Assembly: GCF_003610235.1 (NCBI RefSeq)
Contig: NZ_RAPR01000001.1
Span: 8,122,001-8,186,000 of the forward strand
DNA length: 64,000 bases
Direction: 5' to 3'
Source: Catellatospora citrea
GTDB lineage: Bacteria > Actinomycetota > Actinomycetes > Mycobacteriales > Micromonosporaceae
The notes beneath the pieces are model-generated. The model searched no databases and was not told the DNA's origin. It was given only the letters and a program-made list of their open reading frames with translations. This document shows positions 8,324 through 16,793 of this stretch, in pieces; within the stretch, counting starts at the first letter, position 1, and the number at the start of each line of letters is the position of its first letter. Made by a program: the position numbers and the translations under genes.

Positions 8324-8611
8324 GTGGGTGACGTCTTCAAGGCACTGGCCGACCCGACTCGGCGGCACATCCTCGACGAACTGGTCGAGCGTGACGACCA
8401 GACCCTGTTCGAGATATGCGCCCGGTTGGGCACCAAACACCAGTTCACCTCCTCGCGGCAGGCGGTTTCCCAGCACCTGGAGCTGCTGGAGGCCGCCGGC
8501 CTGGTGCGCACCCGCCGCGAGGGGCGCTACAAGTTCCACACGCTCGACACCCGCCCGCTCGCGCAGATCGCCGAGCGCTGGATCCGTGACAAGCCACAGG
8601 AGAACCCATGA
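8324..8611 (+). CDS. ArsR-family winged-helix repressor
   Basis: 95 aa. GTG 8324 was chosen over the longer in-frame starts at 8306 and 8315 because these fall inside the operator/-10, while 8324 lies at the predicted transcription start. The sequence is a standard ArsR fold: FKALADPTRRHILDEL, a helix-turn-helix with SSRQAVSQHLELLEAAGLV (about residues 43-61) and a wing (RREGRYKFHTL). No metal-binding cysteine pair is visible (one Cys only), so it is of the metal-independent class commonly paired with VOC or SRPBCC genes. The stop overlaps the VOC start (ATGA). Confidence 0.9.
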   Translation: MGDVFKALADPTRRHILDELVERDDQTLFEICARLGTKHQFTSSRQAVSQHLELLEAAGLVRTRREGRYKFHTLDTRPLAQIAERWIRDKPQENP

Positions 8612-8994
8612 AGATCCACCTCGCCAGCATCCTCGTCGACGACCAGGCCAAGGCGCTGGCCTTCTACACCGACGTGCTCGGCTTCGTGAAGAAGAACGAC
8701 GTCCCGATGGGCGAGTTCAGCTGGCTCACCGTCGTCTCCCCGGAGGACCCGGACGGCGTCGAGCTGGTGCTGGAGCCCGACCAGCACCCGGCCGCCAAGC
8801 CGTTCAAGGAGGCCCTGGTCGACGACGGCATCCCGTTCACCTCGTTCGCCGTCACCGACGTGCACGCCGAGTACGAGCGGCTGACCAAGCTGGGCGTCGT
8901 CTTCACCCAGCCGCCGACGTCGATGGGCCCGGTCACCACCGCCGTCCTCGACGACACCTGCGGCAACCTGATCCAGATCGCCCACATGAACTGA
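8608..8994 (+). CDS. VOC-superfamily (glyoxalase/bleomycin-resistance fold) protein
   Basis: 128 aa, two beta-alpha-beta-beta-beta units, beginning KIHLASILVDDQAKALAFYTDVLGF and ending CGNLIQIAHMN. A His near the start and a Glu-type ligand (VELVLE) could form the usual metal site. Translation is coupled to the ArsR gene by a 4-nt overlap, so the repressor very likely controls it. This gene pair is common in actinomycetes; substrate unknown. Confidence 0.9.
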   Translation: MKIHLASILVDDQAKALAFYTDVLGFVKKNDVPMGEFSWLTVVSPEDPDGVELVLEPDQHPAAKPFKEALVDDGIPFTSFAVTDVHAEYERLTKLGVVFTQPPTSMGPVTTAVLDDTCGNLIQIAHMN

Positions 8995-9093
8995 CCGCTG
9001 CCGACGTGGTGGCGGCGGTGTCGGATTGACGCGAGTCGGTGGAGGGACGGTTAGGCGACTGAGGTGGCGGGCGGGCGCGCCTAGGCTCCCGGC

Positions 9094-9792
9094 ATGCGCC
9101 GTACCCCTCGCCTCCTGCTCGCCGCCGCCTGTGTGCTCGCCGCCGGCACCGCCTGCGGCTCCGACAAGGGCGATCCGGTCACCGCGCCCACGTTCTCCAC
9201 CGTGGTCAGCCCGACCGCCGCCCCGGTCGAGTCCGCATCCGCATCCGCCGCCCCGTCGCCGGCGCGTTCCTCGACCCGCCCGTCGCCCGCCGCGCCGTCC
9301 TGGCCGTCGCCGGCCGACTGCGTCTCCTACAACCCGAACAACCTGACCGTGCAGTACGCGGCCGGCATCCACCAGGTCATGGACGGCTCGAAGGTCGTCG
9401 CGCGGCTGCACGGCGGCCCCGACGGCAACGTCGGCGACCAGGGCCTGGCGCTGGCGAAACGCTACAAGCGGCACTGCTTCATCGGGCGCGGCAACGGCCG
9501 TGAGGACGCCAACGCCTACGTCTTCGACTACTGGCGCGACTCCTCCGGCAGGAGCACCACGATCCCCGGCGAGGACGACGCCTGTTCGTCGTACGACCGG
9601 GGCAACCTGCAGGTCAACGACATGGGCGGCGGGCAGGGCTGGCGGGTCAAGGACGACGACAACGTGCTGCACGTGTTCGACGACGAGTCCGACGCCCGCG
9701 ACGGCCGCCTGGTCCTGGCCAAGTACGGCCGGATCTGCCGCCTGGGCAACCCGCCCGACGACGACCAGGACTTCGTCACGTACGGGAAGTGA
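9094..9792 (+). CDS. Secreted lipoprotein of unknown function
   Basis: 232 aa. A lipoprotein signal (RRTPRLLLAAACVLAAGTAC, lipobox AGTAC) is followed by a low-complexity Pro/Ser/Ala/Thr linker to about residue 75 and a compact C-terminal domain with four cysteines (DCVSYNPNNL, HCFIGRG, DACSSYD, RICRLG). The domain has repeated motifs such as VMDGSKVVARLHGG and VFDDESDARDGRLVLAKYGRICRLG, suggesting a small duplicated beta fold. No family was recognised. Its 3' end overlaps the convergent hydrolase gene by 17 nt. Confidence 0.8.
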   Translation: MRRTPRLLLAAACVLAAGTACGSDKGDPVTAPTFSTVVSPTAAPVESASASAAPSPARSSTRPSPAAPSWPSPADCVSYNPNNLTVQYAAGIHQVMDGSKVVARLHGGPDGNVGDQGLALAKRYKRHCFIGRGNGREDANAYVFDYWRDSSGRSTTIPGEDDACSSYDRGNLQVNDMGGGQGWRVKDDDNVLHVFDDESDARDGRLVLAKYGRICRLGNPPDDDQDFVTYGK

Positions 9793-10468
9793 GGAACCCG
9801 CGCACGGCGGAGACGAACTCGGCCGGCCGCTCCTGGTGCACCATGTGGCCGGCGTCGATGACGGTCAGCTCGCCGTGCGGCAGGGCCTGCGCCAGCTCGG
9901 CGATGGTCTCCTGGCGGACGTAGCTGGCCGGTCCGCCGGAGATCAGCAGCGTCGGCACGGTGATGCCGCGCGCCTCGTCGCGCCAGCGCGGGTCGGGCTG
10001 GTCGATCTGCGACCGCAGCGCCAGCACCGCATCCCAGTCGAAGGACAGCTCACCCTCGGGCCGCTGCGGCGGCACCGGGGTGCGCGGGTACATCAGCCCG
10101 GCGTCCTCCACCACCAGCGCCTCGACCCGCTCCGGGAACCGGGCCGCGAACAGGTACGCCACCACGCCGCCGAGGGAGTGCCCGATCAGGACGACACCCT
10201 TGAGGCCCAGCGCGTCCAGCAGGCCCGCGACGTCGGCCACGAGCAGGTCGATCGCGTATCCGGAGGTCCGGTCGCCGCGGCCGTGGCCGCGCTGGTCGAC
10301 GGCGTACACCCGCCACCGGTCGGCCAGCTGCGCAGCGACCGTGTCCCAGTCGCCGGGCCCGCCGCCGCCGATCCCGTGCAGCAGCACCATCGGCGGCGCG
10401 TCCGGCTCGCCCCACACCCGGTACGCCAGTCGCACCCCGTCCACCTCGACGTACGCGTAGTCGTTCAT
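9776..10468 (-). CDS. Alpha/beta-fold hydrolase
   Basis: 230 aa. HGIGGGG oxyanion region at residues 31-37, nucleophile elbow GHSLGG with Ser98, and catalytic His in DAGHMVHQERP near residue 213. The Asp normally found after strand 7 is absent (the segment reads ISGGPASYV); an Asp after strand 6 (VVEDAG, about residue 122) may serve instead. Cytoplasmic, substrate unknown. Convergent with the lipoprotein gene at its 3' end and divergent from the serpin gene. Confidence 0.85.
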   Translation of the reverse strand: MNDYAYVEVDGVRLAYRVWGEPDAPPMVLLHGIGGGGPGDWDTVAAQLADRWRVYAVDQRGHGRGDRTSGYAIDLLVADVAGLLDALGLKGVVLIGHSLGGVVAYLFAARFPERVEALVVEDAGLMYPRTPVPPQRPEGELSFDWDAVLALRSQIDQPDPRWRDEARGITVPTLLISGGPASYVRQETIAELAQALPHGELTVIDAGHMVHQERPAEFVSAVRGFLTSRT

Positions 10469-10576
10469 GGGCCGAACCTATCGCGCGGCGTAGCCGATGC
10501 CGAACGGCCGATGTGGGCCGCGGGCGTGCGGGCTAAGTGGTTTGCGCAAGCGTGGGCACGCCGTAACCTCGTCGCC

Positions 10577-11764
10577 GTGATCAGAGACGGTGTGGCTCAC
10601 GCGAACACGCTCACCGCGCGGTGGGCGGCGGCTACCGACGGCGAGCCGACGGTGCTGTCGGGGGCCGGGGTGTGGCCGCTGCTGGCATACCTGTCGTCGG
10701 CCGCCGACGGCGTCGAGCGGGCGGAGCTGGAGCAGGCGGTCGGGATGCCCGCGGCTTCGGCCGTGGACGCCGCGACCGAGCTGCTCGGCCTACTGCGCTC
10801 CGCTGTTGGGACGCATGCCGCCTTGGGCCTGTGGGTCCATCGCTTGCTGACGCTGCACGACGCATGGCTGCGGACCGTCCCGGCCGACACCGTGGAGGTG
10901 CTCGCGGGTGGCGACGCCGTCGACGCGTGGGTGCGCAAGCACACCGACGGGCTGCTCGACGGCACGTCCGTCCCGATCGACCCGGACACGCTTCTGGTGC
11001 TCGCGACGGTGCTGACCGTGCGTACGCAGTGGCGCGAGCCCTTCCTGGACGGCTCGCTCGGCATCGAGGACGGACCCTGGGCGGAGCGGCAGTTCGCCTG
11101 GCTGCACCGGTGGACCGAGGACCGGGACCGGCTGGCGGTGTACGAGACCGTGCACGGGCAGGTGACCGTGCTCTCGGTGGACGGCGTCTCGGACATCACG
11201 GTCGACCTGGTGCTCGGCGAACCCGACGTGCCCGCGGGCACGGTGCTCGCGACCGCCATCGCCGCGCCGGGCGCCGGCGGCCCGTGCCGACTCGGCTCGC
11301 AGCTCACGGTTGCCGACGCGCCGGGTCTGCGGATGGTGTCCCAGGACGCCGCCGCCAAGCCGCGGCTGTACGCCTCGGTGCCCCGCTTCACCGTCTCGCG
11401 CGCGCACGACCTGCTGGCCGTCGGCGAGGTGTTCGGGCTGTGCTCGGTGGCCCGCGCCGATCGGCAGCGGCTGCCCCGGATGAGCGACACACCGCTGGCC
11501 GTGGGTCGTGCCTGCCAGGAGCTGACCGCGTCGTTCACGGCCGAGGGCTTCGTCGCCGCGGTGTCGACGCGGTTCGAGATCGCGCTCGCGGGCGGCCGGC
11601 CCACCCAGTGGCGCGACGACGTCGCGATCGGGTTCGACCGGCCGTTCGGGTTCGTGGTGCGGCACCGCCCATCGGGGCTGGTGCTGCTCGCCGGTTGGGT
11701 GACCGAGCCTGACCCGCCGCTTCCGGTCCGGGAGTTCTCGCGCGGCGAGGACCACGACTTCTAA
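10577..11764 (+). CDS. Serpin-family protein
   Basis: 395 aa from GTG 10577, the first start that leaves a full serpin domain; no signal peptide, so cytoplasmic. Serpin hallmarks: ANTLTARWAAA helix A, LVLATVLTVRTQWREPF (the serpin 'N-A-x-Y-F-K-G-x-W' region), hinge AEGFVAAVSTRFE and the C-terminal signature FDRPFGFVVRHRPSGLVLLAGWV. In inhibitory serpins the hinge begins E-E-G-T; here P14 is Phe and P13 Val, followed by AAVST. A bulky P14 is unusual and may slow loop insertion, so inhibition of a protease is possible but not certain. Stands alone; convergent with an SDR gene 7 nt away. Confidence 0.85.
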   Translation: MIRDGVAHANTLTARWAAATDGEPTVLSGAGVWPLLAYLSSAADGVERAELEQAVGMPAASAVDAATELLGLLRSAVGTHAALGLWVHRLLTLHDAWLRTVPADTVEVLAGGDAVDAWVRKHTDGLLDGTSVPIDPDTLLVLATVLTVRTQWREPFLDGSLGIEDGPWAERQFAWLHRWTEDRDRLAVYETVHGQVTVLSVDGVSDITVDLVLGEPDVPAGTVLATAIAAPGAGGPCRLGSQLTVADAPGLRMVSQDAAAKPRLYASVPRFTVSRAHDLLAVGEVFGLCSVARADRQRLPRMSDTPLAVGRACQELTASFTAEGFVAAVSTRFEIALAGGRPTQWRDDVAIGFDRPFGFVVRHRPSGLVLLAGWVTEPDPPLPVREFSRGEDHDF

Positions 11765-11771
11765 GGGCGGC

Positions 11772-12485
11772 TCACCACGGCAGCGGCTTGCCGTGCCGGA
11801 AGAAGCCGCCGGTCGGTCCGTCGTCGGGCAGGTCGGCAGCCCACAGCACGGAGGCCGCGCCGTCGGCGATCGGGCCGCCGCCTGGTCCGCCCATGTCGGT
11901 GGCGATCCAGCCGGGACAGACGGAGTTGACGAGAATCCCGTCGGTGGCGAGCTCGGCGGCGAGTTGCCGGGTGAGCGCGTTCAGCGCGGCTTTCGAGATC
12001 GAGTACGCCGGGGTCGCGTCGCCCATGCTCGTCAGGGAGCCGCTCTCGCTGGACACGTTGACGATGCGCGGGCTGCGCCCGGATGTCAGCAGCGGCAGCA
12101 GGGCCTGCGTGGTCTGCCATGCGCCGAACAGGTTGGTCTCCAGCGCCGAGCGAACCACGTCCAGGTCGGCGGTGGCCGGCTTCTGCCAAGTGTCGTACAG
12201 GATGGCGGCGTTGTTGACGAGCACGTCCACCCGGCCGAGGCGCTCGCCGAGCTCGCCTGCGGCGGCCCGCAGGGCACTCGGGTCGGTGACGTCCATCCGT
12301 AGCGCGACGACCTGCCCGGACCCGGCCGTGGCGGTGATCTCGTCGGCGGCGTCGCGGCCCTTGATCAGGTCGCGGGAGCCGAGCACGGCCGTGTCGCCGC
12401 GTACGTACAGCTGGCGGACGAGCTCGCGTCCGATGCCCCGGTTCGCGCCGGTCACCACGACGATCCTGGGTTGATCCTGCGTCAC
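11772..12485 (-). CDS. Short-chain dehydrogenase/reductase
   Basis: 237 aa from GTG 12485. Classical SDR: cofactor motif TGANRGIG (residues ~12-19), NNAAIL, catalytic Ser in NVSSESGS and YSISK with the Tyr/Lys pair. The motif after strand 2 (GSRDLIKG, with Arg) favours NADP(H). Substrate unknown. Transcribed alone towards the serpin gene. Confidence 0.9.
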   Translation of the reverse strand: MTQDQPRIVVVTGANRGIGRELVRQLYVRGDTAVLGSRDLIKGRDAADEITATAGSGQVVALRMDVTDPSALRAAAGELGERLGRVDVLVNNAAILYDTWQKPATADLDVVRSALETNLFGAWQTTQALLPLLTSGRSPRIVNVSSESGSLTSMGDATPAYSISKAALNALTRQLAAELATDGILVNSVCPGWIATDMGGPGGGPIADGAASVLWAADLPDDGPTGGFFRHGKPLPW

Positions 12486-12531
12486 GTACCCATCCTGCCC
12501 GCCGGACGGCCGGCTCGGGGCGACTCGCCGG

Positions 12532-13092
12532 TCAGCGGCCGGGACGCAGCCCTTCGCGGACGACCTCCAGCACGCGGGCGTCGCCGCCGTACCGCTGCAT
12601 GGCCTGGCAGCCGACCATCAGGGTCTTGACGTCGGCGACCGTGACGTCGGCGCGGACCGCCCCCGCGGCCTGCGCACGGACCAGCAGGTCGCGCATCGCG
12701 TCCTTGAACGCCTGCTCGTGCTCGGGCATCGCGGCCTCGATGTCGAAGCCTTCCCCGGCCAGCGCGTCGACCAGGCCCTTGTCGGTCGCGCCCGCGGTGG
12801 TCATCAGGTCGAAGAAACTGAAGAACCCCTCACCGGGGTCCATGGTCTCGGCCAGCTCACGGGCCGTGTTCACCAGGTGCTCCACCCGGTCCACCACGAT
12901 CGCCTGGTACAGCGCCTCCTTGGTGGGGAAGTGCCGGTAGACGGTGCCCGCGCCGACCCCGGCCCGCCGCGCGATCTCGTCGATGGGCACGCCGAGACCC
13001 TCGGCCGCGAACACCTCGTAGGCGGTCTGCAGCACCTTGGCGCGGTTGCGGCGCGCATCGGCGCGCAGCGGCCGTACGGTCTCGCCGGTCAT
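12532..13092 (-). CDS. TetR-family repressor
   Basis: 186 aa. N-terminal TetR helix-turn-helix (VLQTAYEVFAAEGLGVPIDEIARRAGVGAGTVYRHFPTKEALYQAI split over residues ~19-64). The C-terminal ligand domain contains GAVRADVTVADVKTLM, typical of the TetR_C_33-like group. It is divergent from an SDR gene, and a 15-bp direct repeat lies in the shared promoter, so it probably controls that SDR and itself. Confidence 0.9.
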   Translation of the reverse strand: MTGETVRPLRADARRNRAKVLQTAYEVFAAEGLGVPIDEIARRAGVGAGTVYRHFPTKEALYQAIVVDRVEHLVNTARELAETMDPGEGFFSFFDLMTTAGATDKGLVDALAGEGFDIEAAMPEHEQAFKDAMRDLLVRAQAAGAVRADVTVADVKTLMVGCQAMQRYGGDARVLEVVREGLRPGR

Positions 13093-13132
13093 CGTGCTGC
13101 CCGGCGGGGGAGACGTGGGTCACTGGCTAACC

Positions 13133-13172
13133 GGGGCGCACGTTCCGTATAGTAAGTGGGGCGCACGTTCCG
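13133..13172. promoter_or_regulatory. Direct-repeat operator and promoter between TetR and SDR genes
   Basis: GGGGCGCACGTTCCG occurs at 13133-13147 and again at 13158-13172, 25 bp apart. A perfect-looking -10 (TATAGT, 13148-13153) for the rightward SDR gene sits between the copies, and a minus-strand TATAAT (13178-13173) sits just beyond the second. Repeats bracketing a -10 fit repressor sites; the divergent TetR is the obvious candidate. Confidence 0.55.
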
Positions 13173-13197
13173 ATTATATGCACTCCGAGGAGACGCC

Positions 13198-14130
13198 ATG
13201 AACGCCACAGCCACCAAGGCGGGCCGCTGGACCGCGGCGGACGTGCCCGACCAGACGGGCCGGGTCGCCGTGATCACCGGCGCCAATACCGGCATCGGCT
13301 TCGAGGCCGCCAAGGTGCTCGCAGCCCGCGGCGCGACCGTGGTGCTGGCCTGCCGTAACCCCGACCGGGCCGGGGACGCGCTCACCCGGCTCACCGCGTC
13401 GGCCCCCGGCGCCCGCGTCGAGTTCCTGCGCCTGGACCTGTCGTCGCTCGCCTCGATCCGCGAGGCCGCCGCCGAGCTGCGCGGCCGCCACGCCGAGATC
13501 GACCTGCTCGTCAACAACGCCGGGGTGATGTGGACGCCGCGCAGCACCACCGCCGACGGCTTCGAGCTGCAGTTCGGCACCAACCACCTGGGCCACTTCG
13601 CGTTCACCGGGCTGGTGCTCGACCGGCTGCTGCCGGTCGTCGGCTCCCGCGTCGTCACCATCAGCAGCATGGGCCACCGCACCGGGCAGCTCGACTTCGA
13701 CGACCTGCAGTCCGAGCGCTCGTACGGCCGCCACCGCGCCTACGCGGCGTCGAAACTGGCGAACCTGATGTTCACGTACGAGCTGCAGCACCGCCTGGAG
13801 ACCGCCGCCGCGCACACCGCGGCGCTCGCCGCCCACCCCGGCGGCGCCGGCACCGAACTCATGCGCAACTCCCCGCCGCTGATCCGGTTCCTCAACCCGG
13901 TGTTCGGCCCGCTGGTCACCCAGAGCGCCGAGCGGGGCGCGCTGCCGACCCTGCGCGCGGCGACCGACCCGTTCGCGCGCGGCGCGGAATACTACGGACC
14001 GGACGGTCTCGGGGAAGTCAAAGGATTCCCGAAGCGCGTCGGCTCCACCGCCCGCTCGCACGACAAGCTCGCCCAGCGCCGCCTCTGGCAGGAGTCGCTC
14101 CAGCTCACCGGCGTCACCTTCCCCGTCTGA
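13198..14130 (+). CDS. Short-chain dehydrogenase/reductase (retinol-dehydrogenase-like)
   Basis: 310 aa from ATG 13198, with GAGGAG about 6 nt upstream. TGANTGIG cofactor motif (residues ~27-34), NNAGVM, Ser in TISSMGH, YAASK catalytic pair. Longer than minimal SDRs, like the oxidoreductases related to light-dependent protochlorophyllide reductase and retinol dehydrogenases. It is divergent from the TetR gene and followed 29 nt later by a metallo-hydrolase gene, probably co-transcribed. Confidence 0.92.
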   Translation: MNATATKAGRWTAADVPDQTGRVAVITGANTGIGFEAAKVLAARGATVVLACRNPDRAGDALTRLTASAPGARVEFLRLDLSSLASIREAAAELRGRHAEIDLLVNNAGVMWTPRSTTADGFELQFGTNHLGHFAFTGLVLDRLLPVVGSRVVTISSMGHRTGQLDFDDLQSERSYGRHRAYAASKLANLMFTYELQHRLETAAAHTAALAAHPGGAGTELMRNSPPLIRFLNPVFGPLVTQSAERGALPTLRAATDPFARGAEYYGPDGLGEVKGFPKRVGSTARSHDKLAQRRLWQESLQLTGVTFPV

Positions 14131-14159
14131 CCGACCAACCGACCACTAAGGACACCGAG

Positions 14160-15197
14160 ATGCCCGCCATCCTCGCCGCACTGGGCGCGACACCCAGCGG
14201 AGCCCGCGCCGAGCGGGTACGCCAGTCGCCGCACTTCCGCGACGGCTCCTTCCGGAACAGCACGCCCACCCGCACCATGGTCGGCGGCGAGAGCCGCCCC
14301 AGCGTGCGTGAGTTCCTGACCGGCGGCGAGCGCCGCCGGCCGAGCGCCCCGGTGCCGCTGGTCACCGGCGAGCCCGCGACGTCCGCCGACGGGCTGCACC
14401 TGACCTGGTACGGCCACGCCACCGTGCTGGTCGAGATCGAGGGCGCGCGGGTGCTGCTCGATCCGGTGTGGAGCGACCGGTGCTCGCCGACCCCCGGCAT
14501 CGGCCCGAAGCGGCTGCACCCGATGCCCGTGGCGCTGGCCGACCTGCCGCGCCTGGACGCGATCGTCATCTCGCACGACCACTACGACCACCTCGACATG
14601 CCCACGGTGCAGGCACTGACCCGCAGCCAGCAGGCCCCGTTCCTGGTGCCGCTGGGCGTGGGCGCGCACCTGGAGCGCTGGGGCGTGCCCGACCACCGGA
14701 TCATCGAGCTGGACTGGGAGGAGAGCGCCGACGTCGCCGGTCTGACCCTGACCGCCACCGAGGCCCGCCACTTCTCCGGCCGCACCCTGCGCCGCAACGG
14801 CACCCTGTGGAGCTCGTGGGTCATCGCCGGCGAGCAGCGCCGGGTCTTCTACACCGGCGACTCCGGCTACTTCGACGGTTACGCCGCCATCGGCGAGCGG
14901 CACGGCCCGTTCGACGCCACGCTGATGCAGATCGGCGCGTACGACAAGGGCTGGCCCGAGATCCACATGTTCCCCGAGGAGGCCGTCGCCGCCCACCTCG
15001 ACCTGCGCGGCGACCTGCTCATCCCCGTCCACTGGGCCACTTTCAACCTGGCCCTGCACCCGTGGGCCGAGCCCGTCGACCGCCTCTGGGCCGAAGCCAA
15101 GGCCCGCGACGTCAACCTCGCCGTCCCCCGCCCCGGCGAACGCGTCGACGCCACGGCCCCGCCCGCCCTCGACCCCTGGTGGCAGGCCCTCGTCTGA
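14160..15197 (+). CDS. MBL-fold metal-dependent hydrolase (NAPE-PLD/UlaG-like)
   Basis: 345 aa. After an N-terminal extension, the beta-lactamase-like fold begins at LHLTWYGHATVLVEIEGARVLLDPVWSDR; the metal-binding motif is SHDHYDHLD, with further ligands in ARHFSGRT, YTGDSGYFDG and PVHWATF. These are the features of the N-acyl-phosphatidylethanolamine phospholipase D-like branch. No signal peptide. Likely in an operon with the upstream SDR under TetR control; the substrate is unknown. Confidence 0.9.
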   Translation: MPAILAALGATPSGARAERVRQSPHFRDGSFRNSTPTRTMVGGESRPSVREFLTGGERRRPSAPVPLVTGEPATSADGLHLTWYGHATVLVEIEGARVLLDPVWSDRCSPTPGIGPKRLHPMPVALADLPRLDAIVISHDHYDHLDMPTVQALTRSQQAPFLVPLGVGAHLERWGVPDHRIIELDWEESADVAGLTLTATEARHFSGRTLRRNGTLWSSWVIAGEQRRVFYTGDSGYFDGYAAIGERHGPFDATLMQIGAYDKGWPEIHMFPEEAVAAHLDLRGDLLIPVHWATFNLALHPWAEPVDRLWAEAKARDVNLAVPRPGERVDATAPPALDPWWQALV

Positions 15198-15200
15198 AAG

Positions 15201-15244
15201 CAAGGGCACCTTCACATCGCCATGCGTTGTAGAAGGTGCCCTTG
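15201..15244. terminator. Long hairpin, member of a dispersed palindrome family
   Basis: CAAGGGCACCTTC (15201-15213) pairs perfectly with GAAGGTGCCCTTG (15232-15244) around an 18-nt loop, 4 nt after the hydrolase stop. Its loop (CATCGCCATGCGTTGTA) closely matches the inverted loop of the hairpin at 60788-60835, so these are copies of one repeat. The obvious role is transcription termination. Confidence 0.8.
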
Positions 15245-15451
15245 TTAACGGCCTCCACCGGCTGAGCAGGACGATCAGGTCATGCGGACCGGGCGTGTAG
15301 TCATGCGGCCCTGCACGCATGCCCGCTACCGCTGCGGTGCCGCCTCCCGATAGGTTCGCGGCAGGCAACGGCGGGGGAGGCGGCGCTGACGGCGGCAGAG
15401 ACGAGCACATCGCCGGGGCCCGAGCGCCGGCGCGGTCTGTGGCCGCTGCTG

Positions 15452-16675
15452 GTGGCGCAGACGCTGTCCGCGCTCGGGGATTCGTTCTCGTACGTCGCGA
15501 TCCCGCTGCTCGTCCTGCACACCACCGGCTCCGTCGCGCAGATGGGCGCGGTCACCGCGCTCGGCGGCGCGGCGGCGCTGGTGACCGGCGTGTTCGCCGG
15601 CGTCGTCGTGGACCGGTTCGACCGCAGGCGGCTGCTGGTCGGCTGCGACCTGGCCCGACTGCTGCTGTACGCGAGCATCCCGCTGGCCTGGCTGGCCGGA
15701 CCGCAAACCTGGCTGCTCTACCTGGTGCTGCCGCTGGCAAGTGCCTTCGGCATGGTGTTCCGGGTGGCGCACGTGACCGTCGTGCCCAGCCTGGTGCCCG
15801 CCGAGGAGATCACCCGCGCCAACAGCCGCCTGTTCGCGGCGTCGTCCACGGCATACCTGGTCGGGCCGGCCCTGGCCGGACTGCTCTCCGGACGGTTCGG
15901 TCCGACCGCGGCGATCGCGCTCGACGCGGCCACCTTCGCCGTCTCCGCGGCGGTGCTGCTCCTGCTCCGCCTGCGGCCGACCGGGGCGTCCGGCCGGCCC
16001 GAGGTGGGTGCGCGACCGATGGACGTGCTGCTGGCCGGGGCACGCTTCATCGCCCGGCATCCGGTCCTGCGGCCGCTGACGGTGCTGCTGACCGTCCTGA
16101 GCAGCCTCACTTTCGGCCTCACCGATGTGGTGATCTACCGGCTGAAACACGACCTCGGCCAGAGCGACGGCACCGTCGGCTACGTGCTCGCGGTCGGCAT
16201 CGTCGGCACGCTGCTGGGTTCGGTCGCGGCGGCGCGGCTGCGGCGGCGGTACGGCTTCGCGCCGACGTGGACCGGGGCATGGGCGCTGTGTGGAGTCGCC
16301 ATGGCCGGGATCGGGCTGGCGGGCCGGGTGCCGCTGGTGGCTGCCGCGGCGACCGCGGTGCTCGGCTGCACCGCCGTCGCGGGCATCGTGTCGATGTCGC
16401 TGCGGCAGGAGGTGACCCCGGCCCCGCTGCTCGGCCGGGTCACCTCGGCGTTCTGGACCCTGCACTCGGCACTGACCCCGCTGGGCGCCGCGGCGCTGAC
16501 CGCGGCGGCCGCCGGGTACGGCTCGGCGGCGACCCTGATCGGTGCGGGCGTGCTGTGCACGGCGACCGCGGCGACCGCGCTGTGCACGGCCCTGTTCCGC
16601 ACCTCGACTGCGGCGGATCGCGTGCCTGCCGTACCGGACACGCTGCCCGGACACGGAGAAGTCGGCGCGGCCTGA
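15452..16675 (+). CDS. MFS transporter (multidrug-export-like)
   Basis: 407 aa with about 12 membrane segments from the first ATG/GTG-type start. The reading frame stays open upstream and the first helix seems to begin before it (GLWPLLVAQTLSALGDSFS), so the true start may be the CTG at 15386, which has GGGGAG 6 nt ahead. The Major Facilitator loop motif after helix 2 is visible as VVVDRFDRRRLL. Sequence type is that of MFS_3 / macrolide-efflux-like exporters. It stands alone with about 250 nt of upstream sequence that holds the 15201 hairpin and nothing else recognised. Confidence 0.88.
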   Translation: MAQTLSALGDSFSYVAIPLLVLHTTGSVAQMGAVTALGGAAALVTGVFAGVVVDRFDRRRLLVGCDLARLLLYASIPLAWLAGPQTWLLYLVLPLASAFGMVFRVAHVTVVPSLVPAEEITRANSRLFAASSTAYLVGPALAGLLSGRFGPTAAIALDAATFAVSAAVLLLLRLRPTGASGRPEVGARPMDVLLAGARFIARHPVLRPLTVLLTVLSSLTFGLTDVVIYRLKHDLGQSDGTVGYVLAVGIVGTLLGSVAAARLRRRYGFAPTWTGAWALCGVAMAGIGLAGRVPLVAAAATAVLGCTAVAGIVSMSLRQEVTPAPLLGRVTSAFWTLHSALTPLGAAALTAAAAGYGSAATLIGAGVLCTATAATALCTALFRTSTAADRVPAVPDTLPGHGEVGAA

Positions 16676-16793
16676 CAGTCCAGTTCGGGCATACTGGTCA
16701 GATCGCCCCGGACGTCTCCGGCGGTCGAGCCGGCACCTGAGTCGGTGTCGGCTCCACGTCGACCGGTGCCGACCGCGAGGACGGAGACCGATC

